Positions 1 through 8,616 of a DNA stretch of 64,000 bases are shown piece after piece. How positions within the stretch are numbered: the stretch's first letter is position 1; the number at the start of each line of letters is the position of its first letter. This DNA comes from UBA6398 sp963660485. Lineage in GTDB: Bacteria; Bacteroidota; Bacteroidia; Bacteroidales; Bacteroidaceae. A program made the translations under genes and the position numbers. Below the pieces are notes generated by a model. The model did not search any database. It was not told the origin of the DNA and worked only from the letters and a program-made list of their open reading frames with translations. The stretch spans positions 30,338-94,337 of the forward strand of contig CAVKYH010000008.1 of NCBI GenBank assembly GCA_963660485.1, written 5' to 3'.

Positions 1-3
1 AAA

Positions 4-2037
4 ATGAACTGGAAATTTGTTATGGCAGCATGCATTTCATATGGAATATCAACAGGCATGCAAGCTCAGGAACTCAAGAGCGGAATCGACAAGGCAAACC
101 TTAACACAACCGTAAAGCCGGGCGACGACTTTTATGAGTATGCCGCCGGAAACTGGCTCAAGACCCACCCACTCGACGACGTGCACCCGATGAACGGAGC
201 GTTTACAGATTTGGACGAACAGAACAACGACCGTATTAAAGAGCTTATAGCGGAATATGCAGCCAAGCAAATGCCGCAGGGAACCGACGGGCAGAAACTC
301 GGCGCGCTTTACCGCATGTATATGGACAGCGTGAAGCGAAACAAACTCGGATACAAACCTATCAAGAAGACACTCGAAAGAGTGCGCAAGGTGAAAGACC
401 GCAAGGAATGCATACATCTGATGTATGAGCTCGGAGCAAAAGGCTACGGCACCACATTGTTTACATTCGCGCTCAGCATAAATCCCAACAATGCCAGCCA
501 ATATATGTTTGCCACCCTACAAGGCGGACTCGGACTCGACCCCGAATACTACACCAACCCCAACGAGCAACAAAAAGCCGTGGCCGAGGCATACAAGAGC
601 CTTATGAAAGACTACTTCAAAATGGTAGGAAACAAAGATAAGGCAGCCGAGAAAAAAATGCAGGCAGTTTGGGCACTCGAAACCCAACTTGCACAACACA
701 GCTACGACCAGGTGAAACGCCGCGACCCGAAAGAAAACACGCATCTCATGAGCTGGCAGCAACTCAAGCAAGAGTTCAAAAACATTGACTGGAACATGAT
801 TTGCGAAACCTATGGCTATCCCTCCGACATCGACACTGTGGACGTTAAGCAGCCCGAACCTATTCACGAGGTGGAGAATATTCTTGCCAATACCGACCTT
901 GAAACCATCAAGGCCTATATGGAAGTTTCGGTGGTGGGCTCTTCGGCAAGCCTTCTCTCAGACAATTTCCAAGACCGCCGTTTTGAATACACCAAAGTGC
1001 GCTATGGAGTGAAAGAACAGCAGCCGCGATGGAAACGTTCCGTAGCTTTTCTCGACAATATACTGGGAGAAACAATCGGAAAACTGTATGTGGACAAATA
1101 TTTCCCCGAGAGCAACAAACAAAGAGTGTATATGTTGATAAAGAACTTGCAGAACGCTTTTGCGGAACGCATCAAAGACAATACTTGGATGACCGACGCA
1201 ACAAAGGCAAACGCTCTGAGCAAGCTCAAAAACATGGTAATAAACGTGGGATACCCCGACAAATGGGAAGGATTGGAGAAATATGTGCAGGTGGACGAGA
1301 ACAAAACGCTGAGGGAGAACATTGACGAAATCACAATGGCTTCGCGCAAAGGCGAAATAGAATATTATTGGCACAAGCCCGTAGATCGTCACCAAATGGG
1401 CTGCACCCCGCAAACCGTAAATGCGTTCTACAATCCACTATTCAACAGTATAAATTTCCCGGCAGCCATATTGCAGCCTCCTTTCTTTGATGCCGAAGCC
1501 GACGACGCGGCAAACTATGGCGCGATAGGCTGTGTGATAGGCCACGAAATGAGTCATGGTTTCGACGACAAGGGTTGCTCTTACGACAAGGACGGCAACT
1601 TGAAAAACTGGTGGACCGACGAGGACAAAAAGAACTTCGAACAACGCACAAAAGTATTGGAAGAATGGTTTGGAAGCAAGGAAATGCAACCCGGACTAAA
1701 GGTTAACGGAAAGAAGACATTGGGCGAAAACATCGGCGACAACGGCGGAATAAACATAGCGTTCCAGGCTTTCAAAAACACAATGCTCAACAATCCGCTC
1801 GGAGAGAAGGACGGATTTACGCCAGAGCAGAGATTTTTCCTGTCATACGGCCGCATGTGGGCAAGCAACGTAGCCCCGCAATTCGTGGCCTATATTGTTA
1901 ACAGCGATGTGCACTCCCCGAATATTCTACGCGTGAATGCCGCACTTCCTATGATTGATGCGTGGTATTCGGCGTTTGATATCAAAGAGGGCGACAAACT
2001 TTATGTTCCCGCCGAAAAGCGTGCACATATCTGGTAA
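4..2037 (+). CDS. pepO: M13 family zinc endopeptidase (PepO/neprilysin-like)
   Basis: A secreted zinc metallopeptidase expected to cleave oligopeptides in the periplasm or at the cell surface. The 677-residue length fits the M13 family. The HExxH zinc site is seen as GHEMSHGFDD near residues 513-522, with the downstream ENIGDNGG motif (third zinc ligand Glu) near residue 573. The N-terminus MNWKFVMAACISYGISTG followed by MQAQ looks like a signal peptide without a lipobox Cys. The start lies only three bases from the window edge, so an upstream start cannot be excluded, although a signal peptide right after this Met supports it. The gene converges on rnc, with repeat array A in the gap. Function is assigned by motif; the substrate is unknown. 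Confidence 0.93.
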   Translation: MNWKFVMAACISYGISTGMQAQELKSGIDKANLNTTVKPGDDFYEYAAGNWLKTHPLDDVHPMNGAFTDLDEQNNDRIKELIAEYAAKQMPQGTDGQKLGALYRMYMDSVKRNKLGYKPIKKTLERVRKVKDRKECIHLMYELGAKGYGTTLFTFALSINPNNASQYMFATLQGGLGLDPEYYTNPNEQQKAVAEAYKSLMKDYFKMVGNKDKAAEKKMQAVWALETQLAQHSYDQVKRRDPKENTHLMSWQQLKQEFKNIDWNMICETYGYPSDIDTVDVKQPEPIHEVENILANTDLETIKAYMEVSVVGSSASLLSDNFQDRRFEYTKVRYGVKEQQPRWKRSVAFLDNILGETIGKLYVDKYFPESNKQRVYMLIKNLQNAFAERIKDNTWMTDATKANALSKLKNMVINVGYPDKWEGLEKYVQVDENKTLRENIDEITMASRKGEIEYYWHKPVDRHQMGCTPQTVNAFYNPLFNSINFPAAILQPPFFDAEADDAANYGAIGCVIGHEMSHGFDDKGCSYDKDGNLKNWWTDEDKKNFEQRTKVLEEWFGSKEMQPGLKVNGKKTLGENIGDNGGINIAFQAFKNTMLNNPLGEKDGFTPEQRFFLSYGRMWASNVAPQFVAYIVNSDVHSPNILRVNAALPMIDAWYSAFDIKEGDKLYVPAEKRAHIW

Positions 2038-2066
2038 AGCAGACGTTTTAAATACATACGTTCCCG

Positions 2067-2156
2067 TAAAAACTCCGACGCATCTAATTTAAATTAGATG
2101 CGTCGGAGTTTAAATTATATCAGACCTAGTTTTTACGAAATGCCTTGTCGTAAAAA
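2067..2156. repeat. phased 21-bp repeat array A
   Basis: Five 6-bp A/T cores start at 2067, 2088, 2109, 2130 and 2151, exactly 21 bp apart, separated by 15-bp spacers. The two central cores are TTTAAA. The left half contains a 42-bp perfect palindrome (2070-2111) centred on the first TTTAAA. The array lies between the convergent ends of the M13 peptidase and rnc, so the hairpin could terminate transcription from both sides. Confidence 0.93.
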
Positions 2157-2186
2157 GCAAATCTTATACGGCTGAAAAATAGAGCC

Positions 2187-3371
2187 TTATTCGCCGAACG
2201 CCTTGCTTTCGGCTGCGGCAATAATATCGTTGCGATTGCCCGATGTGCTTACAGTTTCTTTCTGTTCGCCGCGTTGTTGGTTTCTCGCGGCATTACGCCT
2301 TGGCGCATTGCGTCGCCGGCGGTTTGCATTTCCCTCGGCAGCAGTTGAAGATGCGCCGGAGTTTTTGGCATTCGGCTCAACATTGCGTTGTGTCGCGTCA
2401 TCGCCCATAGCAATAGCCTTTATGCTCTGCTGCATAGCCCTCGCTTTTGGCGAATCAGGGTTGGCAACCTGCGCCTTGTCGCTCACGGCACGACGCGGTG
2501 CCGAATTGCGTCGACGCTGATGCTGCTGCGGACGCTTCTGAGCCTCTTCGTCGCCCACACGCGGAGGAACACTCACAAGTTCAGCCTCCATAGCAGTACG
2601 CGCCTCCTTTGCCTTTAGTATTTCAGCAACAGTCTGCTTGTTTTTGTTGAGCATTTTAAGCGTTTCGCGGGCTGCATTCTGGTGGCTCTCCTTTTTTGAA
2701 AATCCGTTGCCCTTTCCACATTCCACTCCCTCGATTATCACAGTGGCTGAAAACGCCGGCGTTTCACTGGTGGCAGCATTGTTTGGAGCATCGTCCGACT
2801 TGATTTCTATTCTCAGGCGGTTGCGCTGCGCCCATTCAAGCAGTTTGCTCTTGAAATTCACTTCCTTTTTTGCAACATTGTCGAGATTCAAATGCGCAGC
2901 AATTATGCGGCGTCGCAAAAACCACATGCAATGCGAATAACCCCTGTCGAGATAAATTGCGCCCACAATGGCCTCGAAAGCATTGCCGCTGATATAACTG
3001 TTGTGCCCGCTCTGATGGCTGCTGGAGCGTATGAGTTTGTCGAGACCCACTTCCTCCGCCATTTTGTTGAGCGTGTCGCGTTGCACAAGCTTGCTGCGCG
3101 TTGTGGTAAGGAACCCCTCGCGTTTTCCATCAAAATGGCGGTAAACAATGTCGCTCGTTACAGCCTCAATCACCGCATCGCCAAGAAATTCCAATCGCTC
3201 GTTGTTTATCCTATGTCCGTTTTGCGACTTCATGGCAACCGACTTGTGGGAAAGCGCCTGCTTGTAGATGTCAATGTTGTGGGGATAAAAACCCAATATG
3301 GAGTATAACGATGAAAAAAGCTCCTTATCCTTTCGGAAAGGGAGCTTTAGTTTATCTATGAAATTAATCAT
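2187..3371 (-). CDS. rnc: Ribonuclease III with long basic C-terminal extension
   Basis: Endoribonuclease that cleaves double-stranded RNA, for rRNA processing and mRNA decay. The RNase III signature NERLEFLGDAV is at residues 57-67, with the second acidic motif in GNAFEAIVGAIYLDRG (129-144). A double-stranded RNA-binding domain spans about 173-242. The protein then continues for about 150 residues rich in Arg, Asn, Ala and Gln, including RRRRNAPRRNAARN. This makes it 394 residues against the usual 220-250. The tail looks disordered and cationic, so RNA binding or partner docking is an inference. It is the third gene of acpP-fabF-rnc, 49 bp after fabF. Confidence 0.95.
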   Translation of the reverse strand: MINFIDKLKLPFRKDKELFSSLYSILGFYPHNIDIYKQALSHKSVAMKSQNGHRINNERLEFLGDAVIEAVTSDIVYRHFDGKREGFLTTTRSKLVQRDTLNKMAEEVGLDKLIRSSSHQSGHNSYISGNAFEAIVGAIYLDRGYSHCMWFLRRRIIAAHLNLDNVAKKEVNFKSKLLEWAQRNRLRIEIKSDDAPNNAATSETPAFSATVIIEGVECGKGNGFSKKESHQNAARETLKMLNKNKQTVAEILKAKEARTAMEAELVSVPPRVGDEEAQKRPQQHQRRRNSAPRRAVSDKAQVANPDSPKARAMQQSIKAIAMGDDATQRNVEPNAKNSGASSTAAEGNANRRRRNAPRRNAARNQQRGEQKETVSTSGNRNDIIAAAESKAFGE

Positions 3372-3420
3372 TCAGATGTAGAGATGTGCAGTTTTTAAAA
3401 TTGTAATTAAGCCAGTTGGT

Positions 3421-4689
3421 TTATTCTGCAAATTTCTTCACAATGATGCACGCATTATGACCACCAAAACCGAAAGTGTTGCTCAATGCAGCACGCACGG
3501 TGCGTTTCTGAGCCTTGTTGAACGTAAAGTTCAAATTGTAATCGATTTCAGGATCGTCATCGCCCTCGGTATGGTTGATGGTAGGCGGAACAATGTCCTC
3601 TTCCACAGCTTTTACCGAGAAAAGTGCTTCCACAGCTCCCGCAGCACCGAGAAGGTGTCCGGTCATGGATTTTGTGGAGCTGATGTTGAGTTTATAAGCA
3701 TGGTCTCCGAATACATCTTTTATGGCAAGAGCCTCAGAACGGTCGCCAACGGGCGTAGAAGTTCCGTGAACGTTGATGTAGTCTATGTCTTCGGGGCTCA
3801 TGCCGGCATCGTCGAGCGCACGTTTCATCACAAGTTTCGCTCCAAGTCCCTCGGGGTGTGAAGCAGTTATGTGATGTGCGTCGGCAGACATGCCTGCACC
3901 TGCGATTTCGGCGTATATATGAGCGCCGCGCTTGCGTGCGTGTTCAAGTTCCTCAAGTATGAGCACTCCTGCACCCTCACCCATTATAAATCCGTCGCGC
4001 GAAGCGCTGAACGGACGGGAAGCATGCTCGGGATCATCATTGCGTGTGGAGAGTGCATGCATGGCATTGAATCCTCCAACTCCCGTGGGCCAAATTGCAG
4101 CTTCTGCGCCGCCGGCTACTATTGCGTTGGCTTTTCCCAGACGTATGAGATTGAATGCCGACGCGAGGGCGTTGGTTGATGATGCGCAAGCGGAGGTTGT
4201 GGCAAAATTGGGGCCGTGGAAACCATAGTTGATAGAAATCTGACCGGCTGCTATATCCGAAATCATCTTGGGGATAAAGAATGGTGAATAGCGCGGACCG
4301 AGCGTTTCGCCTGTCTTTGCGTAATTCACGGCTTCCTCTTCGAATGTGCGGATACCGCCGATACCAACGCCGAACACGACGCCGATTTCGTTTTTGTCAA
4401 CTTTTTCCAAGTCCCAGCCGCAATCTTTGATGGCTTCGTCTGCGGCAATAATTGCGTATTGCTCGTAGAGGTCCATCTTGCGCACCTCCTTGCGGTCGAA
4501 GTAGTCCTGAGCGTTGTAGTTCTTTACTTCGCACGCAAAATGAGTCTTGAACTTAGATGTGTCAAAGTGCGTAATTTCGGCAGCGCCACTCACGCCGTTT
4601 TTGGCATTCTCCCATGTTTCGGGAGCATTCTTGCCAAGGGGGGTGATTGCGCCTATACCGGTTACGACAACTCTTTTCAATTCCATCAT
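3421..4689 (-). CDS. fabF: 3-oxoacyl-ACP synthase II
   Basis: Condensing enzyme of type II fatty acid synthesis: it extends acyl-ACP with malonyl-ACP in the cytoplasm. The catalytic Cys lies in TTSACASSTNAL (Cys168), and the two catalytic His are in NVHGTSTPVGD and MTGHLLGAAG. The C-terminal NTFGFGGHNA motif is also present. The 422-residue length is typical. Two Met codons open the frame; either could be used. It lies 28 bp downstream of acpP, its acyl carrier partner, and is followed by rnc, an arrangement common in bacteria. Confidence 0.97.
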   Translation of the reverse strand: MMELKRVVVTGIGAITPLGKNAPETWENAKNGVSGAAEITHFDTSKFKTHFACEVKNYNAQDYFDRKEVRKMDLYEQYAIIAADEAIKDCGWDLEKVDKNEIGVVFGVGIGGIRTFEEEAVNYAKTGETLGPRYSPFFIPKMISDIAAGQISINYGFHGPNFATTSACASSTNALASAFNLIRLGKANAIVAGGAEAAIWPTGVGGFNAMHALSTRNDDPEHASRPFSASRDGFIMGEGAGVLILEELEHARKRGAHIYAEIAGAGMSADAHHITASHPEGLGAKLVMKRALDDAGMSPEDIDYINVHGTSTPVGDRSEALAIKDVFGDHAYKLNISSTKSMTGHLLGAAGAVEALFSVKAVEEDIVPPTINHTEGDDDPEIDYNLNFTFNKAQKRTVRAALSNTFGFGGHNACIIVKKFAE

Positions 4690-4717
4690 GAGATGTTAAG
4701 AAATAGCGTTAAGCTGC

Positions 4718-4954
4718 TTACTTAGCGTTATTCTCAATATATGCTACTGCATCGCCTACGGTTGCGATTTTCTCAGCCTGGTCGTCGGGAATCTGAATAG
4801 AGAATTCCTTCTCAAACTCCATGATGAGTTCTACAGTGTCGAGTGAGTCAGCGCCCAGATCGTTTGCGAAACTTGCTTCGTTCTTTACTTCGGATTCATC
4901 AACACCGAGTTTGTCAACAATAATAGCTTTTACTTTTGATTCGATATCAGACAT
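4718..4954 (-). CDS. acpP: Acyl carrier protein
   Basis: Small acidic carrier (78 residues) of growing acyl chains. Ser37 in GADSLDTVELIMEFE is the phosphopantetheine attachment site, and the four-helix ACP length is normal. It is the first gene of the acpP-fabF-rnc operon, with a good promoter 42-72 bp upstream. No anomaly is seen. Confidence 0.98.
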   Translation of the reverse strand: MSDIESKVKAIIVDKLGVDESEVKNEASFANDLGADSLDTVELIMEFEKEFSIQIPDDQAEKIATVGDAVAYIENNAK

Positions 4955-4995
4955 AATCTTTTGATTTTGATTAATATTTTTACTATATCAGGCTG

Positions 4996-5026
4996 CAAAA
5001 TTAAGCCTATTGATTTATATGACAAA
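4996..5026 (-). promoter_or_regulatory. promoter of acpP-fabF-rnc
   Basis: On the minus strand, a -33 TTTG (5023-5026) and a -7 TAATTTTG (4996-5003) are separated by 19 bp, matching the Bacteroidota consensus TTTG-N19-TAnnTTTG exactly. Transcription would begin about 35 bases before the acpP start. Confidence 0.75.
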
Positions 5027-5251
5027 ATTTTTAGCGCAAAATCGTCCGTTTTTTGCACAAAACAGGTATTTTGCGTGCAATTTATTATCTTTTATCCTGA
5101 TTTTTACGTTGTTTCATGTTGCAGGAAATTGCAAAATGTTTGTTGCATCTGCACAAAGCCTTTGTTTATGCGCAAAAACGCTTTGTTTTACGCTTTTACG
5201 AGATATTGTCTGCCTTGTGCGAAACGCGGCAAAAACTATGTGGGAGATTGT

Positions 5252-5341
5252 GAAAAACTCCGCCGCATCTAATTTAAATTACATGGCCCGGAATTTAAAT
5301 TTGGTGGCCCGGAGTTTTTACGAGATGCCGTGTAGTTTTTT
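5252..5341. repeat. phased 21-bp repeat array B
   Basis: Cores at 5252, 5273, 5294, 5315 and 5336 (GAAAAA, TTTAAA, TTTAAA, TTTTTA, TTTTTT) with exact 21-bp phasing. The central spacer TTACATGGCCCGGAA is shared with arrays N, O and Q. The right spacer CGAGATGCCGTGTAG is shared with H and I. It lies between two minus-strand operons. Confidence 0.92.
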
Positions 5342-5408
5342 GGGCACAAAGTATAGTGTTTGCGTTGAGCTAAACTATATGTTTTTATTGCACTTGTTTT
5401 GGGAAAAC

Positions 5409-5441
5409 AAAAAGTCCCGCAGATGTTCTGCGGGACTTTAT
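5409..5441 (-). terminator. intrinsic terminator of greA-HIT operon
   Basis: A 12-bp perfect stem (5411-5422 with 5428-5439; GTCCCGCAG arm) around a 5-base loop. On the minus strand it is followed by a T-rich run, just after the HIT stop codon. Confidence 0.85.
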
Positions 5442-5456
5442 TATATATATTGCCGT

Positions 5457-5855
5457 TTAGATTTCAAAATAAGCGCTTATCTTTTCTGCGGCTTCCTTCA
5501 TTACTTCTGCGGCGGGGCTTAGCTTTTCGCGGCGGAAGTCCATGTCTTTTTCGCTCTGCATCGGAATGAGGTGTATATGGGCATGTGCCACTTCAAGACC
5601 GAGCACTGCCATTCCTACTTTCTTGCAGGGAAAAGCTTTCTTCAATGCCACAGCCACGTGCTTTGCGAAAACTATCATTCTTGCAAGTTCGTCATCGCCG
5701 AGGTCGAATATATAGTCTTCTTCGCGGCGCGGAATTACGAGCGTGTGGCCCATAACCATGGGATTAATGTCGAGAAATGCGTAGAATTCCTCGTTCTCAG
5801 CCACCTTGTACGACGGAATTTCGCCGGCAGCTATTTTTGAAAATATTCCAGCCAT
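5457..5855 (-). CDS. HIT family nucleotide hydrolase
   Basis: Histidine-triad protein of 132 residues, expected to hydrolyse nucleoside phosphoramidates or adenylated compounds in the cytoplasm. The catalytic triad HAHIHLIPM lies near residue 95, where the family expects it, and the N-terminal FSKIAAGEIPSY and LDINPMVMGHTLVIP segments are typical of HIT proteins. It follows greA by 12 bp, so the two are probably cotranscribed. The physiological substrate cannot be told from sequence. Confidence 0.93.
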   Translation of the reverse strand: MAGIFSKIAAGEIPSYKVAENEEFYAFLDINPMVMGHTLVIPRREEDYIFDLGDDELARMIVFAKHVAVALKKAFPCKKVGMAVLGLEVAHAHIHLIPMQSEKDMDFRREKLSPAAEVMKEAAEKISAYFEI

Positions 5856-5867
5856 CTTTCTGTGTTT

Positions 5868-6332
5868 TTAGATTGATATGTTTACAATCTTGAGCTGCAC
5901 AATTCCTTGCGGAATCTTTATATCTACAACATCTCCCACTTTGTGTCCGAGCAATCCCTGTGCAATTGGAGTTTGCGACGATATTTTTCCTTCGCGCAAG
6001 TTGGCTTCGCTTTCGCTTACTATGGTGTATTTCATCACAGCGTTGTTTTTAACGTTCTGCATCTCCACTGTGGAAAGAATCTGAACGGTATCGGTGGAAA
6101 GTTTGCTGGGATCAATTATTTTGGCACTGGCAAGAGCTGCTTTGAGTTTGTTTATTTTCATCTCAAGCATAGCCTGCGCTTCTTTTGCTGCGTCGTATTC
6201 GCTATTTTCCGAAAGGTCGCCTTTGTCGCGTGCCTCTGCAATCGCCTCAGATGCTGCCGGGCGATCCACTGTTTCCATGTGTCTTAATTCGGCTACCATT
6301 TTGTCGTAACCTTCTTGGGACATATAAGCCAT
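5868..6332 (-). CDS. greA: Transcription elongation factor GreA
   Basis: Binds the secondary channel of RNA polymerase and stimulates cleavage of backtracked RNA. The 154-residue length is typical. The coiled-coil tip GDLSENSEYDAAKEAQ carries the acidic residues (D, E) needed for cleavage, and the C-terminal FKBP-like domain includes SSQTPIAQGLLGHKVGD. It is the first gene of a two-gene unit with the HIT gene and has its own promoter element upstream. Confidence 0.97.
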   Translation of the reverse strand: MAYMSQEGYDKMVAELRHMETVDRPAASEAIAEARDKGDLSENSEYDAAKEAQAMLEMKINKLKAALASAKIIDPSKLSTDTVQILSTVEMQNVKNNAVMKYTIVSESEANLREGKISSQTPIAQGLLGHKVGDVVDIKIPQGIVQLKIVNISI

Positions 6333-6442
6333 AAGTCTGTATCTTTTAAAGTTATTATTCTGTATGTTGTTATTGTAACAGATAAAAAACTAAAAGAATC
6401 CCAAAGCATTGGCTAAGGAATCCTTTCGTTTTTATGTTGTTG

Positions 6443-6450
6443 CAAAGGTA
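6443..6450 (-). promoter_or_regulatory. greA -7 promoter element
   Basis: TACCTTTG on the minus strand, about 110 bases before the greA start. It matches TAnnTTTG; no clear -33 TTTG is visible at the expected spacing. Confidence 0.55.
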
Positions 6451-6519
6451 TGTATTTACTTTGATATGAAGAAATTTTTTTTTCGTAAAAAGTTTTATCC
6501 CCTACCCCACATTATTTTC

Positions 6520-7473
6520 CTATTGTTCTGATTCATTTGTTTTTTCTCCTTTCACGGCGTTGATGTTTCGCATCAATCCGGAATACTTTGCCCTTTTCAC
6601 GGCGCTGCCTTTGAACAGGTCGCAATATTCCTGCTCGGTGAGTGAATTCCAGTCGTCCTTGGTCATTTTCAAAAGCTTTTCGGGCGGCGTAAATTCCTTT
6701 ATTTCCGTAGGAACTGCGAAACTATTGTGCGGGCATGCGCTTTGGCAACGATCGCAACCGTAGATGCATGTTTCCATCTTGTTTTCGGTGCCGGCAGGTA
6801 GCTCGCCGCGATTTTCAATTGTGAGATACGACAGACACCGGCGCGCATCGAGTGAATAAGGTTCGTAGATAGCGCCACCGGGACAGGCATCGATGCATTT
6901 TGTGCAGTTGCCGCAATAGTTTTTCAAAGGTTCGTCGTAACTATCTGCCTCTACGTTCAGAAAAAGTTCGCCGAGAAAAAAGAAACTTCCCTTGTGGGGA
7001 ATAATAAGCAGGGTGTTTTTCCCTATAAATCCCACCCCGGCGCGCCAGGCCCAGTATCTTTCCGAAACGGGTGCGGTGTCGCAAAAAGCGCGTCCCTCGA
7101 GAGTGAAACCGTCTCCCGAAAGTTTTTCCTTTAATAGGCGGAACAGTTCAAACAGACGCTGTTTCACCACCACGTGATAGTCTTTCCCGTAGGCGTAATA
7201 CGACAAAGTGTATTCGCCGGGGTTCATTTTTTGTGCGGGATAGTAGTTGAGCGCAACCGAGACTATTGTTTTTGTTCCTTCCACGAGTTTTTGCGGGTCA
7301 TAGCGCAGGTCAAGGTTTCGCGCCAAATAGTCCATGGTGCCGTTGCGTCCTTCGGAAATATATTTCTTTATGCTTTCGAAATAATCGTCGGCCATTTTTT
7401 CTGCCTTGCATACGCCGCAGGCTGAAAACCCGAGGTCGGCGGCAGATTTCTTTATGTAATCAGCCGAAAGCAT
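6520..7473 (-). CDS. queG: Epoxyqueuosine reductase QueG
   Basis: Cobalamin-dependent iron-sulfur enzyme that makes the last step to queuosine in tRNA, reducing epoxyqueuosine. Two ferredoxin-type clusters are visible: CGNCTKCIDACPGGAI and CIYGCDRCQSACPHN. The N-terminal catalytic domain has the CDTAPVSERYWAWRAGVGFI segment typical of the family (Asp of CDTAP). The 317-residue length is that of the short, HEAT-less form common in this phylum. It starts 10 bp after the trmH-type gene, so the two tRNA or rRNA modification genes form one operon. Confidence 0.95.
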   Translation of the reverse strand: MLSADYIKKSAADLGFSACGVCKAEKMADDYFESIKKYISEGRNGTMDYLARNLDLRYDPQKLVEGTKTIVSVALNYYPAQKMNPGEYTLSYYAYGKDYHVVVKQRLFELFRLLKEKLSGDGFTLEGRAFCDTAPVSERYWAWRAGVGFIGKNTLLIIPHKGSFFFLGELFLNVEADSYDEPLKNYCGNCTKCIDACPGGAIYEPYSLDARRCLSYLTIENRGELPAGTENKMETCIYGCDRCQSACPHNSFAVPTEIKEFTPPEKLLKMTKDDWNSLTEQEYCDLFKGSAVKRAKYSGLMRNINAVKGEKTNESEQ

Positions 7474-7483
7474 ATCCTTGGAG

Positions 7484-8017
7484 TTATAAATTCAACAGTC
7501 GTGATGCGATATGCCACATGGCAATTCCGCCCGAAACCGAGACATTCATTGAATGTTTCGTGCCGAATTGCGGAATTTCTATGGCTCCGTTGCAAGCATC
7601 TACGGCTTCCTGAGCCACGCCTTTCACTTCGTTGCCAAGCACTATGGCATATTTTTTTCCTTTCACTGGATTGAAGTCCTGCAATGCAATGCTGTGCTCC
7701 ACTTGTTCGAGGGCGTACACTTCATATCCCTGGCTTTTCAACTTTTCCACGGCTTCTTTTGCCGAAGGTGCGCTCTCCCACTCCACTGAATCCTCTGCGC
7801 CGAGAGCTGTCTTGTGTATTTCGGGGTGAGGAGGGCATGCAGTTATTCCGCAAAGCACGAGTTTTTCAAGCCGAAAGGAATCGGCTGTACGGAAAACCGA
7901 CCCTACGTTGTACATGCTCCTTATATCGTCGAGCACAACGGTGAGCGGAGTTTTTTCGGCGGCCTTGAATTCCGTTACGTCTATGCGGTTAAGTTCTGTT
8001 ACTTTCAGTTTTCTCAT
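7484..8017 (-). CDS. TrmH/SpoU family RNA 2'-O-methyltransferase
   Basis: S-adenosylmethionine-dependent ribose methyltransferase of the SPOUT class, 177 residues without an N-terminal substrate-binding domain. Motif 1 is NVGSVFRTAD near residue 37. Motif 2 is IVLGNEVKGV and motif 3 is IPQFGTKHSMNVSVSGGIA, which form the trefoil-knot cofactor site. The RNA target (tRNA or rRNA) is not predictable. It is the first gene of a unit with queG, and its -7 element lies only 7 bases upstream of the ATG. It borders the putative origin. Confidence 0.93.
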   Translation of the reverse strand: MRKLKVTELNRIDVTEFKAAEKTPLTVVLDDIRSMYNVGSVFRTADSFRLEKLVLCGITACPPHPEIHKTALGAEDSVEWESAPSAKEAVEKLKSQGYEVYALEQVEHSIALQDFNPVKGKKYAIVLGNEVKGVAQEAVDACNGAIEIPQFGTKHSMNVSVSGGIAMWHIASRLLNL

Positions 8018-8024
8018 TTCACGG

Positions 8025-8032
8025 CAAAATTA
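8025..8032 (-). promoter_or_regulatory. trmH -7 promoter element, possibly leaderless
   Basis: TAATTTTG on the minus strand ends 7 bases before the trmH ATG. With the normal TAnnTTTG-to-start spacing, the message would begin at or within about two bases of the ATG. No -33 TTTG is visible. Confidence 0.5.
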
Positions 8033-8035
8033 AAA

Positions 8036-8350
8036 CAAACTGTGGAAAACTCGGTGGAAAACTCTTGGAAAACCTGTTTATACATTTCAACAGTTTCAAC
8101 TTTAAAGCGTGGAGTTTTCAACCTGTGTGGATAAGCCACTATTTGCTCCACACTGTTTTCACAGCATTTTCCACAGTTTTCCACCATGGTTGCTTTCAAA
8201 AAAAAACATGTACATAATTCTGAAAATCATACGTGTATCAGTACCAAAAAAATGGCACATCAAAAGTTTTCCACAGTTTCCACTTCGTATAATCATCATC
8301 ATTCTTCTTTTTAAAAGAAAAATAGAATGATATATATAATATAATATGTT
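8036..8350. other. oriC: candidate chromosomal replication origin (oriC)
   Basis: A perfect DnaA box TGTGGATAA lies at 8126-8134. One-mismatch boxes lie at 8041-8049 (TGTGGAAAA), 8167-8175 and 8267-8275 (both TTTTCCACA), and weaker ones at 8053-8061 and 8177-8185. The last good box is followed by a triplet run (ATCATCATCATTCTTCTT) and then an AT-rich segment to about 8350, the expected place for unwinding. Genes to the left all run leftward and the next gene to the right runs rightward. dnaA is not in the window, which is not unusual in this phylum. Confidence 0.7.
8126..8134 (-). promoter_or_regulatory. perfect DnaA box
   Basis: TGTGGATAA, the exact complement of the consensus TTATCCACA, inside the box cluster of the oriC candidate. 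Confidence 0.75.
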
Positions 8351-8414
8351 TGCGTGGTTATATCTGGCAGAATTTGGTTAAGAACGTACCTTGTTTTATA
8401 GTGTGCCGAGATGG

Positions 8415-8505
8415 TTTTTACGAGGTCAGACCTAATTTAAATTAGATGCGTCGGAATTTAAATTTGGTGGCCCGGAGTTTTTCACGAGATGCCTTGGAGT
8501 TTTTT
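8415..8505. repeat. phased 21-bp repeat array C
   Basis: Cores at 8415, 8436, 8457, 8478 and 8500 (one 22-bp step). The central spacer TTAGATGCGTCGGAA recurs in H, I and L. The left spacer CGAGGTCAGACCTAA has an 11-bp inner palindrome. It is almost the exact reverse complement of part of array D. It lies beside the oriC candidate. Confidence 0.92.
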
Positions 8506-8616
8506 CAGTGTAAAATGCCGTATTTTCCACGTGGTTTCCAATCTCCATTAATAGCCCGGCAGCGTAACGGCATAAGGTAGTTGAGAGAAAAAAACTGATA
8601 TGTAGTTTTAAAAAGC

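Larger units (their letters stand above)
4955..5456. other. intergenic acpP / HIT, 502 bp
   Basis: Holds the acpP promoter (4996-5026), repeat array B (5252-5341) and the HIT terminator (5409-5441). The stretch 5030-5230 is AT-rich, with several pyrimidine runs and no supported gene. Confidence 0.7.

Noticed and set aside
8525..8540. Third parS-like site (CCACGTGG near 8528)
   Set aside because: Only the central CACGTG and one half-arm match; the right arm is TTTC instead of AACA.
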